A stretch of 64,000 nucleotides of DNA from Forficula auricularia (GCA_024734495.1 JALMQS010000099.1:100181379-100245378), one strand, 5' to 3'; positions 1-12,295 are shown, counted from the first letter of the stretch. Notes: generated from the sequence alone by a model not told the origin. Program-made: numbers and translations.

Positions 1-448
1 TCAAAAAATATGTTAACCATATATATTATAGGGGAAGATGGATGTCTTTCGATTTATTTAAGGTATATTTTAAATTAATTATAATCAGATAAAAACGCAA
101 TTAATTATGAATCACTTTCATTATCAGCTATTTATTATCTATCGAACTCTGCGCAAGGTATGCGCTTGCTTGCTTAGCAAAAAAGAATTTATTCAAAGAA
201 AGTTAGTATTAAAAGTTGAAATTGATTGAATTCCATTAAATCTAAGACATTTTATTACTAAAGCTTCTAATAAAATACCAACGTTAAATTCTTTTCTTTA
301 AAGGAATGTTCACTGAATGTGTAGGTACATTAATATGTGTCTGTCTGTCTGTGGGCACGTGACCTAGTTTTATTAAAACAATTCCTCTCTTTTAGGTTTA
401 AATAACTTTAAGTTATTTGCTTTGTGGATGATTCAACCTTTAAATCTA

Positions 449-1913
449 TCTACTCTTATTAAACGAGCAAACCTTGTTTATATATATTTGTATCTTAGTT
501 CTATTTTGAAAACGGCTCTACCGATTTTGATGAAACACAACTTTATTAACTAGTTTTGAGGATGAGAAAACGATCTGGCTAGGTCTGGACCTCGACAAAT
601 TTCATCTTAATTGATCTTTTCTTAATTAAAGTAATTATTGATAGATGAAAATCTCAATAAAAAAGTTTGTTTACATTTTTTTAATTATATTTTATTTATT
701 AATTGGTTTTTTTAATTTTAAAACCCACTAATAGGTTATAGCAAATATTAATATTTTATATTAAAATTAGGAATTTTTTGTTGGGAGGAGGGAACCAATC
801 GACTTGATTGGGGAATAATGGAATTGAAATAATTATCGGAAAAGAGGTTTTTTATCTAATTAGATTTTTCCTCTTATTAAAAACAAGGACTAAAGATGAA
901 TAAGGACACTCCATGGTGGAGAAGTTATCTCCGGAATCGAAGCAAAAAATACAATGTATACATTAATTAATGTAAAATAATTGGTTTAATAAAATTTATA
1001 AAAAATAAAAAAATTTTTTTTTTGTTGGATTGATTGATTGGAAGGGGAATGGGATTGGGAGGGAGAATATCGAATTGGAATAATTATCGGAAAAGAGGTT
1101 TTTTCTTTAATTAGTTTTTCTTCTTATTAAAAACAAGGACTAAAAGATGATCAAGGACAGTCGATGGTGGAGAAGTAATCTCCGGAATCGAAGCACAAAA
1201 ACAATGTATGTAAAATAATTGGTTTAATTGATTGGAAGGAGAAATATGGAATTGGAATAATTATCGAAAAAGAGTTTTTTTCTTTAATTAGTTTTTTCCT
1301 CTTATTAAAAACAAGGACTAAAAAGATGATCAAGGACACTCGATGGTGGAGAAGTAATCTCCGGAGTCGAAGCTCAAATACAATGTATACATGTAAAATA
1401 ATTGGTTAATAAATTTATTAAAAAAAAAAATTTTGTTTGTTTTTAATTAACATGTGTCTAAATCATAACAAAACAGGTGTGTTTAAAATAAAGTGGTTGA
1501 AGTGGCTTTTTTTATATAACTTGGAAACAAATCTTATTTAATTTTATGTTTTTATTTCAGATCCTATACGATTATTTTTTTATTATTATTTTCCTATTTA
1601 TTTTTTCATAATGTTTATCAATATGAACGAATGTGGGCAAATTGGTGTACGAGTAAACAAATATACACATAATATGTAGACGATTAGAAAGCTAGAAATG
1701 CAAAAACTGGGTGCGGGGTTGGCTGGATGTAGGAGGTGCAGGAGGTGGAGTGCAATTGTGGGGAATCCGGGGGTGGGCGGAGTGAGAGTGCCTTTGGGGG
1801 TGCAGTGGTGGGGGAGAAGTGCGTGGTTTCGGGGGGGGGGAGGGTCCAGAGGGCGTGTATTATATATATTTGTATTTTTTTAATTTGGTTACCGTGCATC
1901 GCTCGGTGGCTCC
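449..1913 (+). mobile_element. Helitron-like element, degenerate copy
   Basis: The left end starts with TC followed by TACTCTTATTAAACGAGC, the same terminus as at 2773 and 21365, preceded by A. The right end has a weak hairpin (CCGTGC/GCTCGG) followed by CTCC where CTAG would be expected. A G-rich block at 1705-1865 matches in character the G-rich blocks of the other two copies. No Rep/helicase frame is visible, so this would be non-autonomous. A tandem array lies inside it. The span is inferred from the two ends and could be two fragments. Confidence 0.4.
820..1408. repeat. Tandem repeat, three units of about 160 bp
   Basis: Three copies (about 820-985, 1070-1229, 1245-1408) share, in order, AATTATCGGAAAAGAGG, CTCTTATTAAAAACAAGGAC, a GGTGGAGAAG...ATCTCCGGA block, and ACAATGTA...GTAAAATAATTGG. 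Copies 2 and 3 are closer to each other than to copy 1. Short reading frames across it are unsupported. Confidence 0.8.
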
Positions 1914-1934
1914 AGATACTTTGTTATTAATCAT

Positions 1935-2145
1935 TATAGAATTACAAAGTTCTATATATCTCAAAAACGGCTTAAACTATTTTGTTAAAAAATTTGAGCG
2001 AAATCATGTCGTTTAGGTCTACAAAAAAGCACTAATGATTGAACATTGAAAAATTACATTTTTCGAGATATTAACTGTTTTGTCAAAATGCCTGTTAGTA
2101 CGTACACAGGTAGTGTGAATATCAAAACGAAAGTTCACATGTAGT
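1935..2145. repeat. Dispersed repeat R1, copy 1
   Basis: About 200 bp resembling 16200-16470: shared blocks include CTCAAAAACGGCTT, GGTCTACAAAAAAGC, TAACTGTTTTGTCAAAATG and ATATCAAAACGAAA. No protein is evident. Confidence 0.7.
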
Positions 2146-2151
2146 TTTTCT

Positions 2152-2240
2152 CAGTGGCGTATCCAGAAAAATTTCATGGGGAGGGGGGGGGGCAATCGAC
2201 AAAGCAAAATATTTATTGAGAATTTTTTTTTATTTAAACA
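2152..2240. mobile_element. hAT-type left-end fragment (CAGTGGCGTA)
   Basis: Starts CAGTGGCGTATCCAGAAAA, then a G run and ACAAAGCAAAATATTTA. The same arrangement is at 57087-57170. The terminus is typical of non-autonomous hAT elements. No matching right end was found nearby, so it is probably a fragment. Confidence 0.45.
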
Positions 2241-2772
2241 AATAGTCTAGTTAAATTGTGTTTTTACCTGGAAAGTTTTGGGGTAGTTGTAATTTCTTCG
2301 ACCCTTTATGTTTTTGGGTGTACTATTATAAATCTGAATCTGAGGTTTGCTAACAAAATTTCGTGACCGAACATTGTCAAAAAATGTAAACAAAGGTAAA
2401 AAAAATCATCTCATTTTTGGCGGTTTTTTGCTTATAACTCGAAAACTATCAACTTTTGCTTCAAATGCATGAGAATCACAATTTTGTAATTCTAAAAAAA
2501 TTTTGTATACTGTATTTGTATTGACAGTCTATTCAAAAATAAATAAATATTCCTATCTATAATACCAAAGAAGTACACACCTACCCGGTAGGTACCCAGA
2601 TATTAATATTTTATTCACGATCTCAAATTAATTCAAAAAATGCAACGTGTAATCTTGGAATGGAATATCATATGTGAAATCTATAGATTTTTTCTCATAA
2701 TAATTTGTTCGAATTTTTATCCCAACAACCATTTAATTTAGAAAAAAATATGCACTTAAGCAATTGTATTTA

Positions 2773-3571
2773 TCTACTCTTATTAAACGAGCAAAAATTG
2801 TATATTTATTTATTTGTTTATATATTTGTATCTTGGTTATATTTTGAAAACGACTCTACCGATTTTGATGAAATTCACGGGTTAGGGGGTTTTTTGGGTG
2901 ACAATTCGATCTGTCACGGTCTCATCTTCGACAAAATTGTTTTTGATGGGTTTATTCGTAATCAAATTAATTATTCTCAGTTAGACAAATCCCATTCTTA
3001 GGGTTTTAAAAAAGGTTTCCCTTTTCCTTTTATACCCAGGCGGACAATGGGTTGTTTGTTTCATTGTTCTAAAAGGCCTTGAAGAAGTATTGTGATTGTG
3101 GATTTTAACATATTTTGTTCTCCCTAAACGTTAGAAATATTAATAAACGTTTTATAATTGTATTTATAAAGAACTTTATTTATTTAATAGAATAAAAAAT
3201 AATCAAGAATTTATTTAAAAATATATTTCGCATAAGCAGGTCTCAATTTTCTGAAAAAACAACACATTTTGATAGGTTTTATTTATTAATTGGATGAATA
3301 AAAATGAATCATATGGTTGAATCAAAACAGGTTCAGAAGGTGGGGCGCAGTGGTGGGAAATCGGGGGTAGGGAGAGGTTTCGGGGTGGGGTCGAGCGGGG
3401 TGGAGGTGGGGAGGGGCTACATTGGGCGACTATTATATAATTTTGTATTTTTTAATTTGAAAGCGGCTCTCAAATAAAAATCGACTTTTATATCAGAATT
3501 TTAAATTAAAAATAATATTAGAATAAAGCTTTTAACTGAAGGGAAAGTTACCGAGCATTGCTCGGGGCTAG
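2773..3571 (+). mobile_element. Non-autonomous Helitron
   Basis: An approximately 800-bp element with the three Helitron hallmarks: a 5' TC (TCTACTCTTATTAAACGAGC), a short GC hairpin near the 3' end (CCGAGC ATT GCTCGG at 3551-3565), and a CTAG terminus. It lies between an A and a T, the usual Helitron target. It carries a G-rich stretch at 3342-3422 and no Rep/helicase frame. The frame at 2705-3001 crosses the element boundary and is not taken as a gene. Confidence 0.75.
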
Positions 3572-4450
3572 TAGTACTTATTAAATTATTATACTAATAA
3601 TACTTAGAGAAAAGTTACCTTGTATTTTCAGTCAAATATAAATATTTCAAATTTCATATGTAATAATATAATATTATTTGCATAAATTTTGAATGAATTT
3701 TACATATTAATTTAAAAAAGTAATATTTTTTATCATATTTTGAGTTTTAGAAATTGAAAATGATCATTAATGTGTATTATATATGTAATAATTCATGCAA
3801 ATATATTATTATTATATATGATTATATCTCAATAGTTAATTTATACACAGAGACATAGACAGCTGTTTAGCGAAACAGGGGGCACCACGAAGTAGGCAGC
3901 TGTGCACCACCCCACATGGATAGATAAATAAATAATAATATCACACTCATAGAGTGATATTTTTAAAATTTTAAATATTATCTTTATTTTCAAATGTCCA
4001 ATACAATTTGAAAGCGAAAATAAGTAAAATCTCAAGGTTAGACACGTATTTTGAAACAAATAGGAGACATTATATTTGTAACAGGATACGTCTAGACTTG
4101 AGATAAGTGAGTGTTAAAAGACCTTGTACGAATCAAATACCAGTACAATGTCTCCAATACTGCAATTTGATTCGTATCAAAAGTCTTAAACATTGGAAAT
4201 TTTGTATAAAAGTTTTGTCAAATATTTGTTAAACAAATATAGAAAAATTTATAACGTCTAAGTATGATGAGAGAAAGTTTGATATTGAGTTGTGCATAAA
4301 ATCAGAAAAAGAAAATAATTAGATTGAAATATCGAGGGAAAATTTAAAAAGAAGGGGATAATTTGAAAAGTGTATTATTTATTATTGTCAAAGTCGAAGG
4401 TACCTGTGAATACGTGTCTTGAGAGTTTTAGTTTGGAAAACTGTACGTCA
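3572..4450. other. AT-rich non-coding stretch
   Basis: No convincing coding region, repeat terminus or RNA gene was recognised. Short frames such as 3841-4059 (-) show no known motif. Confidence 0.5.
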
Positions 4451-4454
4451 CAGA

Positions 4455-4985
4455 AATAAAATGAAATGCACTAAAAGGTATAAAAATACATTATTTTGTA
4501 CTTTTTACAATCGTGTTTTTTTAGTTTTTTCTCTAATAGGTATAATTTTGATTATTTTAATTTCATCTTTTTCTATCGTGGCGTTTTGGTAATTAATATT
4601 TAGTTTTTGATAGGTTAATGTTGGTTGGTTTTTCTGTGGTGTTTGGAATATTAATAAAACATGTTTACATTATCCAATGCGAAACATGGGTAAAGTATTG
4701 TAATCGATGATCCGACGGCAAGCGCAATTTCAAATGGCCCTCAAGTAAAGACTACGGAACCCATGGTCTCAACCAATGTCAAAATTGTATTATTCATTTA
4801 GGTGAAATTCAAAAAGTTCGGTAACGCGACTTTAAAAGTGATTTAATGTAACAATTTCATTGTTTAGTTGTAACTAAATAAAATAATTATTTTATTCCTT
4901 TTAGTGCATTTATTTATTTGATTTTTGAGCTGTTATTATTTTATTTGTTGCAATTAATTTTTTTGAAGTCGGTTTTTCTAAAATT
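4455..4985. repeat. Decayed copy of foldback family F (GAAGTCGGTTTT)
   Basis: The right part (4830-4985) carries the arm seen at 31718, 40329 and 53577: TAGTTGTAACTAAATAA, TTTTAGTGCATTTA, then TTTGAAGTCGGTTTT. The left part near 4460 retains ATGCACTAAAAGGTATAAAA in inverse order. The middle has diverged from the other copies. Confidence 0.6.
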
Positions 4986-5242
4986 ATTTTTTAGCTAATT
5001 TCTTCACTCAATGCTCGGTACCTATTCAAGCTCTGATCATTGTTTTAAGGATTGGTTCCAGCTACCAGAGCATTTCAGTTCGCAGCTTCTGGCATTATTA
5101 AAAAATATCTAGCTGGTTTCAGTCTAACAAACTTATCTTTTGATAAATCATACAATGAAATATTTAACACTATATGTGTATTTACCATCAAATTAAAATA
5201 TTATTTTGAAATAAAGAGAGTACAAGCAGGCGTGTGATATGT

Positions 5243-5452
5243 GTCTAAATAGGTATGGTTTGGTCCCCAGGAGAGTCTACTTCGGCTGGAGCACCGCCAG
5301 GGATGGTCAAACCTGATCCAGATGCGACCCGCGGCGAGAGACTCTGGGCTGTGGCCCGGCTCTCCCTCGAGCTTTGACATGGCCCAGCCAAGGGTCCTAT
5401 ATCGTCACGAAATGAGCCCGGCTGCATCTCATTCGAGGTTAGATCCAATGCA
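5243..5452. other. Isolated GC-rich island, unassigned
   Basis: About 210 bp of much higher GC than the surroundings, open on the minus strand (5245-5448, 67 codons) with no recognised domain. It could be a fragment of a LINE 5' region or another repeat. It ends about 350 bp before the family A LINE but no continuity is visible. Confidence 0.35.
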
Positions 5453-5789
5453 CATGAATTTAAAACTTAACTGTTTATTTTCGAGCTTCAAATTTTAGAG
5501 TCTTGAAGATAATTAAATAAATGATCGAAAGCTCGGAAAAAACTGATAAGACCGATTACAATATCAACATTTACTATTATAATCCATGCTTAAGGTAGTT
5601 CTTTTCACAAATGCAAAAATTCAAGAAGTCTTTGAAACTTGGAATACAAGTGATTAAAAGCATAATACATATACTGTTAAAATTTGAAGACGATTTACCA
5701 CACCAAACATATATAATAAATTGCAATTAAAAATGACAATGGAATTAGTCATAAACCAACACGTCCTTCATCACTTTTTGTGTCACCAT

Positions 5790-7082
5790 AATTAATTCAC
5801 GATAGGCAATATGGATTCAGACAAAAATCGTTCCACAGGCGACATCTTAACCTATCCATGTCACCCACACCGTGAACTACTAGAGGCCGGAAAAGAAACC
5901 CTCGCTGTAGCCCTTGATATCTCCAAAGCTTTTGACAAGGTTTGGCACAAAAATCTTCTTGCCAAACTACCAAAACACCAACACTTCGCAAATGGATAGA
6001 AAGCTTTCTGACAAACCGAGAAGTATAAAAGTTGTGGTGGATGGAACATCATCTGAATCGTTCTCCACAAACTCTGGTGTTCCCCAAGGCTCTGTAATCT
6101 CCTCCACACTCTTCCTTATTTATATAAACGACCTTATTGATCAAACGGCAAACCCCACTCATTGTTACGCCGACGATAGCACTCTACACGGCAAACCCTC
6201 TCTCCCGAATAATCGAATCATATATTGCCTCCTCAATTACTCTCGACCTAGACAAACTGAATAAATGGGGCTCTCAAAATTTAGTTAACTTTAATTCAAA
6301 TAAGACTCAATGTTGTCTAATTTCTAGGCGCGAAAATAGAGATTTCCTGATATTCACTTCGATTCGAATACCCTGAAAATGTGTGACAGCCTATCCATGT
6401 TGGGCGTCTCTGTCGCATCTGACCTGTCTTGGAATGAACACATCTCCTCTGTGGCGAAATCTGCAGCAAGGAAGATTGGCTTCTTATTCAGGTCCAAGCG
6501 ATTTTACAAACCCCCACAACTTCTCACCATCTACAAGGCCCAAATCCGCCCCTGTCTCGAATACGGCTCTCATCTGTGGAGAGGAGCCTCAAAATATTCT
6601 CTTGCTACCCTTGATGCAATTCAGAAACGAGCCGTCAGGCTAATTGACGATTCTACCCTCACCGACTCCCTCGACTCGCTGGCTCATCGAAGAGATGTCT
6701 CTGCCCTTTCCCTTTTCTATAGATACTATCACGGCAGGTGCTCTGATGAGATAAAATCAATAATTCCCCCCAAAGCATGCTTTGCACGCAGCACACGTTT
6801 TGCCGACTCCCAACACTCTTTTGCGGTCAAATTGGAAAAGTGCCCGGACCACTTCATTCGCGAATACATATATCCCCATGACTTCAAGGAACTGGAACTC
6901 TCTCCCAACCTCTATCTTTCCCAGCACCTATGATCTTCAAACCTTCAAAACCAGGGTGCATAGACACCTACGTCTACACCCTCTCACTTAATCAACTTTC
7001 CCTTCTCTTCGGTAATGCAAGGGTCTTTCGAGATCCATAGGGGCTACATCTTTACTGGTGCACCTTCTTGCATTCGATTGCA

Positions 7083-7110
<28 letters not shown>
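5790..7110 (+). pseudogene. 5'-truncated LINE (family A) with poly-A tail, RT frame broken
   Basis: The element begins within the reverse transcriptase domain. Successive frames read RQYGFRQ, then TLAVALDISKAFDKVWHKNL (RT motif A with its Asp), then SGVPQGSVIS (motif B) and CYADDSTLH (motif C, the YADD catalytic pair), then the thumb and C-terminal region including LGVSVASDLSWNEHIS and CLEYGSHLWRGA. At least three frame changes interrupt it. The 3' end carries GGTAATGCAAGGGTCTTTCG and a tail of about 24 A (7087-7110). Domain order fits a jockey/CR1-group non-LTR retrotransposon. 5' truncation plus a poly-A tail fits target-primed reverse transcription. It is the best-preserved family A 3' half here; the exact clade needs a tree. 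Confidence 0.9.
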
Positions 7111-7116
<6 letters not shown>

Positions 7117-9150
7117 TTTTTACATAGGGTAGATAGGGAAAGGGTAGGGATATGATCATTATTTTATTTTATTTCATTGAAGGACTTTCACCGTCTTGAT
7201 GAAAAACTAATATTTGGTAGAATAATATATTCGGAGTAACTTAAAAAAAAATTGAAATTATTTAACTCGTAGTTTTGATAAAAAATAAAAAAAAAACATA
7301 TTTGGTCGATTATTTTTAGTGGAGGGGATTTAAGAACAATGGCTTGGAAAGTATGTGTGTGTCCATATAGAGATTTCGTAGTGTGAGTGGAGAGTCACGT
7401 TAAAAAAACATAACCTAAAATTTTAGTTCCGTTCATATTTATAGAGTGGTTACGAGACTAAACTTTTTGGGTGGATTCTCGCGAAAGAACCTTCTTAATC
7501 GGGAGGTGTAATCCTTCGATTGGCCAAAGAGATCCAATGGAGGTCACTCATAGGCCTTGCTTAGGCAATGCGTTAAATAAAAATTTAAAATTTCAAACAA
7601 AAATACTAGAAAGCTATTTGCTCTGGAAGAGTCCCCGTTTTTTAAAAAATATGACTAAATGCCAATGATTTGGATTAGCCCTCTGGGCAACAAGATGCCC
7701 GCCAAAGGCTTCGTAGCTGGTACTAATAAATATTAGGGTGGCCTTTAAAAAAAAGTAAATAAAAAAGGGTTTTTACGAATATCTTGTAATGAGTATGTTT
7801 TTGGCAACAAAAATTTTGCCTAGCTAAATGAAAAGATTCCGCATAAGAGAAAGCGTCATAAAATTGATAAATTTTTAATCAAATGAAAAAACTCGTCTAG
7901 ATCTGAGAACCTCTATGACGGTCTTATTTGATGAATTTGACAGATTTGTAACACTTTAGCAGAATTCATAAAGAATTGTATAATCTTTCATTCGTTGTAT
8001 AACCTTGTTTTGCGTAAAACGCACGTTACTCCTATGATATTTCTTAATTTTTCTTTTGTTGAGTTTACCTACTGATATTTTTCAAATGAATTTTGGATTC
8101 ACGCATTTATATGCGAAAGATTAGAAACGCTGTCATGCACTAATATTCTAAGCTTAATGACCCGACCTCCCTAATTGTGTTGATTTATTTACTATTTTAT
8201 TTTAATATTATAATGTAATTAATATCATTATAATTCTATAATAGGAGAATAGAAAACATAATTAAAAGAGAATTTAGCAGAATTACGTTCTACAATTCAT
8301 TTAGACCAATTATCCATCGTTATAGTGGTGCTTATTCAATAATTACATGTTCCTTTCTTGAATCGACTGTATACACAAACAAACATCAACAAAAACAGGA
8401 GATACCAGCGGCAGGGGGTGTCTGTCTGTCTATCCTCAGTGAGAGAGATATTAGCCCCGACCATAAGCAACACATTGAATGAAAAGCGAAGCTGCAGAGT
8501 GAAATTCAGAGAAACACAAGCAGTATGGAGTGGAGAAGAAAGAGGGTGAGTTCTACCCCTGGGTCACCCTTGCGAAAATTCCCCCAAGGCCCATTCAACA
8601 CCACCCTGCGCCTTATTAATTGAGGCTTAACGCTGTTTCCAATTACTTCGCCATTGATAGAACCCTCTATACAGACGAGCTGCCTTAATCGTAAGTCTCT
8701 TTACACCATCTAAAGAGTTCGTAAAGAATAAAACCAATGTCGGTTTATTAAAACCCAAATGCTCATCATTCACAAACATTATTAAAACTAAATTCTAACA
8801 TCTCAATTTGATATTAATTAAGAAATTTTGGTAGAAATAAATTAAAATCGGAGGAAAAAGGATAACTTTTTCAAGACTAGGCACTGTCTCCCATGACCGT
8901 AGTGAGTGGGGTAGTGAATTACCCCCCCCCCCCCCCACCCCCGAAATGTTGAGATAAACATCGAAATTTTACAATCAAGCTCCCCTAATCACTCGGTGTG
9001 TAGCTAACCACCCCACCCCAAAAGATCTAGAATTTTTCATTTTGACCCTGACTCTCATTGGTGGTTAGTTTTTGCATTTCTGAGTCTTTTTGGGGCCTAC
9101 ATAATATTTATACAAAATTTGGTTTAGTTAAGGAAATTGCAGAATTTTCA
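7111..9150. other. Mostly unannotated stretch
   Basis: No transposon protein was recognised. A moderately GC-rich segment at 8400-8546 ends in a possible splice donor (see findings). A C-run at 8922-8942 and the block at about 8990-9165 resemble pieces near 20900-21110, so part is dispersed repeat. Confidence 0.45.
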
Positions 9151-9164
9151 TTTTTGACCTCCCC

Positions 9165-9705
9165 TTTTTTTTTTTTTTTTTTTAACAATATTGATGTGAG
9201 AAGGAGATACACCAAAAGGCTCTGGGTTTGGCCCCTCCATTGTGAAAATAAAGAAGAAGACGTGATTTAATGGGCTTGGTAGGTGTTGAAGGTATCTGTG
9301 GATGCGGGTCTTAAACAGATGAAAGTTATAAGTTGCGGGGATGACGGTGGCTGGCGGAAGTGAGTTCCAGTCTCTGGAGTCATAGGGATAAAAGAGTTGT
9401 CGAAAGCGTTGGTTCGATTTTTATCCATTTTGACAGCGAAGGGGTGCTGAGCGTTCGAAACCCGAGTGTTTCTAGTAAAGAGGGCTTTAGGGGGGATAAT
9501 TGATTTCGCGGCAACGGTTCTTCAGTGAGCCAGGGAGTCGAGTGGGTTAGTTAGGGACGGGTCTCCTATTAGTTTAATTGCTCGTTTTTGAATTGCAACC
9601 AGTGTGGCAAGAGAATGCTTGGAGACCCCTGCCCTCTCTCCCAGATGAGAGCCATATTCGAGACAGGGACGAATTTGAGCCTTATACAGTGTATTTTGAC
9701 TGATA
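9165..9705 (-). pseudogene. LINE family A, 3' fragment
   Basis: Read on the minus strand, this matches the C-terminal and 3' untranslated part of the copies at 5790 and 18316. From high to low coordinate it encodes the region around CLEYGSHLG, SLATLVAIQKRAIKL, a frame-broken middle, and the end around FAVKMDKN. It finishes in a T run (9168-9183) that is the complement of the poly-A tail. It is severely 5' truncated and carries small indels relative to the other copies, so it is dead. Confidence 0.85.
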
Positions 9706-10548
9706 ATGTTTAAAACACATTAAAAAAATTATTTATTTTCTTTTCAAAAATATATTCAGTTTTTTCTAGTTAGATATTTTTCATTTTTTTATACCTCTTC
9801 AAAATGTGCTAGATCTTTATGCCCCACCCTGTATAATCTTACATTTAAATGTATTAAATTTAAATATGTTAAAAGATATTTCAATAGCGTGAAGTGAATC
9901 GAGTTGATGAATCTATATCAAATAATAATGTCTCCCTAACCAAGAGATCTCCCAACCAACACAACGTCTCGATAAAACAAACCAAAATAATTATAACTCA
10001 GAAAGAAAGTGATATTAGTTTATCTATTTCATCTAAATGGAGATCAATAGTATCATTTTAATATAAGAAAATAACATATTGAATAAGAATTTTTTAGTTT
10101 AAATGACATTTTTATGAAAAGATTCAATTTCTTCTCTCCGGGAGCGAATCAACTAAAAATGCCAAAAAGTTTTATTTATTTTTCTCATTACATAATCGAT
10201 CAAATCTATTGAAATTTCATATCTCTATGTTATTTTCACTTATCTTTTAAAACAAATAATTTTTTTAGAATATTTGCATTTTAAAGGGTAGTTTATTTGA
10301 AGTCTAATTCAAAAAATTATCTTGCTAATTAATTAATTGGGTTTGAATTTTTATATTGAAAAAATTTTCATTTCCATAACTCGTAAACTATTCGTTTTAG
10401 CAATTTCTCTCTTATTAACTTTTCTGATGGAAAATGAATGTACTTTAATAGAGTTCCTTATATATATTGGTGTACTTCAAAAGGTTAAAAACTTTTTTAG
10501 TAGAATTAACAAATTTTGGAAGTAACGAAAGAATTTAATGTGAAATAC

Positions 10549-10939
10549 ATACCTTTGGGATCCCAAAGAAAAAAGCGGCGTCTACAAATTACAATGTGAC
10601 TGTGGAGCTTTTTACATAGGACAAGCTGGTAGATCCATCAACGACCGTCTTGTTGAACACAAGAGATCACTGAAGCAACTACAATTGAACAGTGATAAAC
10701 CTAATCCCCAACCACTAAGTTACGTTTCAGCATTTGCTGAACATCTATTTGATAGCAATCATTCCCCATCTAATGAAAGCCCCCTTATTCTGCATTTCTC
10801 CCCAAAAGGACGCAAACTAGATTTATTAGAATCCATTGAAATCAAGAAAGCAATCGCCCGCAATGAACCCATTCTCAATAACCAATTAGAAACCACTAAA
10901 TCAACAATAATTGATCTATTAATAAACCAAATTTAACCG
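10549..10939 (+). pseudogene. Penelope-like element, C-terminal GIY-YIG endonuclease fragment
   Basis: One open frame starts upstream of the first ATG and ends at the TAA at 10937-10939. It contains SGVYKLQCDCGAFYIGQAGR followed by DRLVEHKRS, the GVY...YIG...R...EH signature of GIY-YIG nucleases, and a tail with LLESIEIKKAIARNEPILNN. A GIY-YIG domain with Cys residues ahead of YIG at the C-terminus is typical of Penelope-like retroelements, where it nicks target DNA. The reverse transcriptase that should precede it is absent, so this is a strongly 5'-truncated copy joined at about 10549 to unrelated sequence. The spacer between GVY and YIG contains the CxC pair seen in this lineage. A hammerhead-like motif follows about 350 bp downstream on the same strand, where Penelope-type elements often carry one. 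Other GIY-YIG proteins are possible but fit the context less well. Confidence 0.8.
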
Positions 10940-11290
10940 AAATTCATTCTTTACTAAACATTTGTTCCTCTTTTCTCACCTTCGAATTAACTTTCTATAT
11001 CTTCTTCTTTTGTCTAAATTTATATAGTCTAAAACCCTTACACAAATTCTTTTAATAGGTATTCCCAGAATCCTTTACAAATAAATTTCGAAAATAGACA
11101 TCCTATCTGAAATGTACGTGACTTTGGCCAGACAATTTGTTCAATACCCAGTTTCTCCCTTCCACGTACCTTTAAATTCAACCACACAATTCTTTCAACG
11201 CCCATTGGCTCACCCCCCCCCCTACTCGCCCTGTACTAAAATATTAACAACACAGAATGTAAAAATTTTATATTCAGTTTTCTGTTAAAC

Positions 11291-11329
11291 CTCCTGATGA
11301 AGGGTTCATAGCCCGAAATATGTATAGAG
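11291..11329 (+). ncRNA. Hammerhead ribozyme-like motif (type I layout)
   Basis: CTGATGA (11294-11300) is followed by stem II GGGT/GCCC (11302-11305 with 11311-11314), GAAA (11315-11318), then a tiny stem III with the last A of GAAA (A-U plus TA/TA, loop TG) and UA as the cleavage dinucleotide before G11327. CTC (11291-11293) can pair with GAG (11327-11329) as stem I. One extra A separates the conserved heptamer from stem II. Its position downstream of the GIY-YIG frame on the same strand supports a Penelope-type origin. Self-cleavage is inferred, not shown. Confidence 0.65.
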
Positions 11330-11564
11330 ATAAATAAAAAAATCTCCAAAATAATTTAAAAGATTTTTTTTAATTTTATTTCCACTTTGTGAAACACCAC
11401 TATAACCCGTTAAATAATTCCTGTGTAAAATAAATATTTTAATCGTTCATATCTCGTCTTCGGAAAGTCACAGAGCCTTGAAAATTGAAACTTAAGCTAT
11501 ATAGAGTTTAGAAGATCTATATCAAGATTTTGGCTAAAATAGGAAAACAGAAGAAAAAGAAGTT

Positions 11565-12295
11565 GATGTTTACGTACGTAAGAATGTACCCCCCTGCGTT
11601 TCGCAACCATAAGACTCAGAGCTACGAAATTCGAAACTTAAGCTCGATATAGGGAGAAGGAGTATAGCCTGCCTTTGGTTGAAATCGAAAAATCGGAAGT
11701 AGACATTTACATGAAAGATTTTTCGTTTTTTTTGATTTTCTCAAAAAACGGTTCTAACGATTTTTTTAAAAATTAGTACCTACATTTATCAAGTGTCATG
11801 AATTATTCGTTGTGTCAAATTTTTAATCCGATTGAAATAAAGGAAGGGGGTGTAATTATATATATGGTTTCGATAGATAGTAAATAGAGACAGTGGAAAT
11901 CTCGTTATCCATTCGTGACGAGGGATTTGGCGATCTCAAGAGTTATATAAAATACTCTCATGCCGTTTACGCTTTTTTTAATTTCTTCACTTTGACATTC
12001 ATAGCACTGGGCAGAAATTATATTGCGTCAACACTTCATGAAGTACGACATGAAGTACGACAAGATTTTGGCCAAAATAGAAGAACCGAAAGTTGATGTT
12101 TATGTAATGATTTTTTTAAATTTAGTGTATTTATCAAGTGTCACGAGTTATTAGTCGTGTATAAATTTTAATCCGATTGAAATAAAGGAAGGAGGTGTAA
12201 ATTAGGATGATTTCAAATAAGTGAAAATGTGAAAGTTGTGTGGTGAACACACAAGTTGATTATTATTTTTCATTTTTTCATAATAAAATTACATC
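11565..12295. repeat. Dispersed repeat R2, two adjacent copies
   Basis: Copy one (about 11570-11870) and copy two (about 11890-12290) share TTATCAAGTGTCA and AATCCGATTGAAATAAAGGA, ending in a GGGTGTAA-type block. Related segments lie at 60245-60520 (same strand) and 49985-50290 (opposite strand). The text TACCCCCCTGCGTTTCGCAA in copy one is shared with 60260. No coding potential was recognised. Confidence 0.7.

Noticed and set aside
1684..2016. Overlapping frames of 61-71 codons on both strands
   Set aside because: They come from the G-rich block of a Helitron-like repeat; Gly/Arg- and Pro-rich low complexity, no motif.
2705..3001. 98-codon plus-strand frame
   Set aside because: It crosses the Helitron 5' terminus at 2773 and reads through its non-coding repeat sequence.
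5861..6109. 82-codon minus-strand frame
   Set aside because: Antisense shadow of the family A LINE reverse transcriptase.
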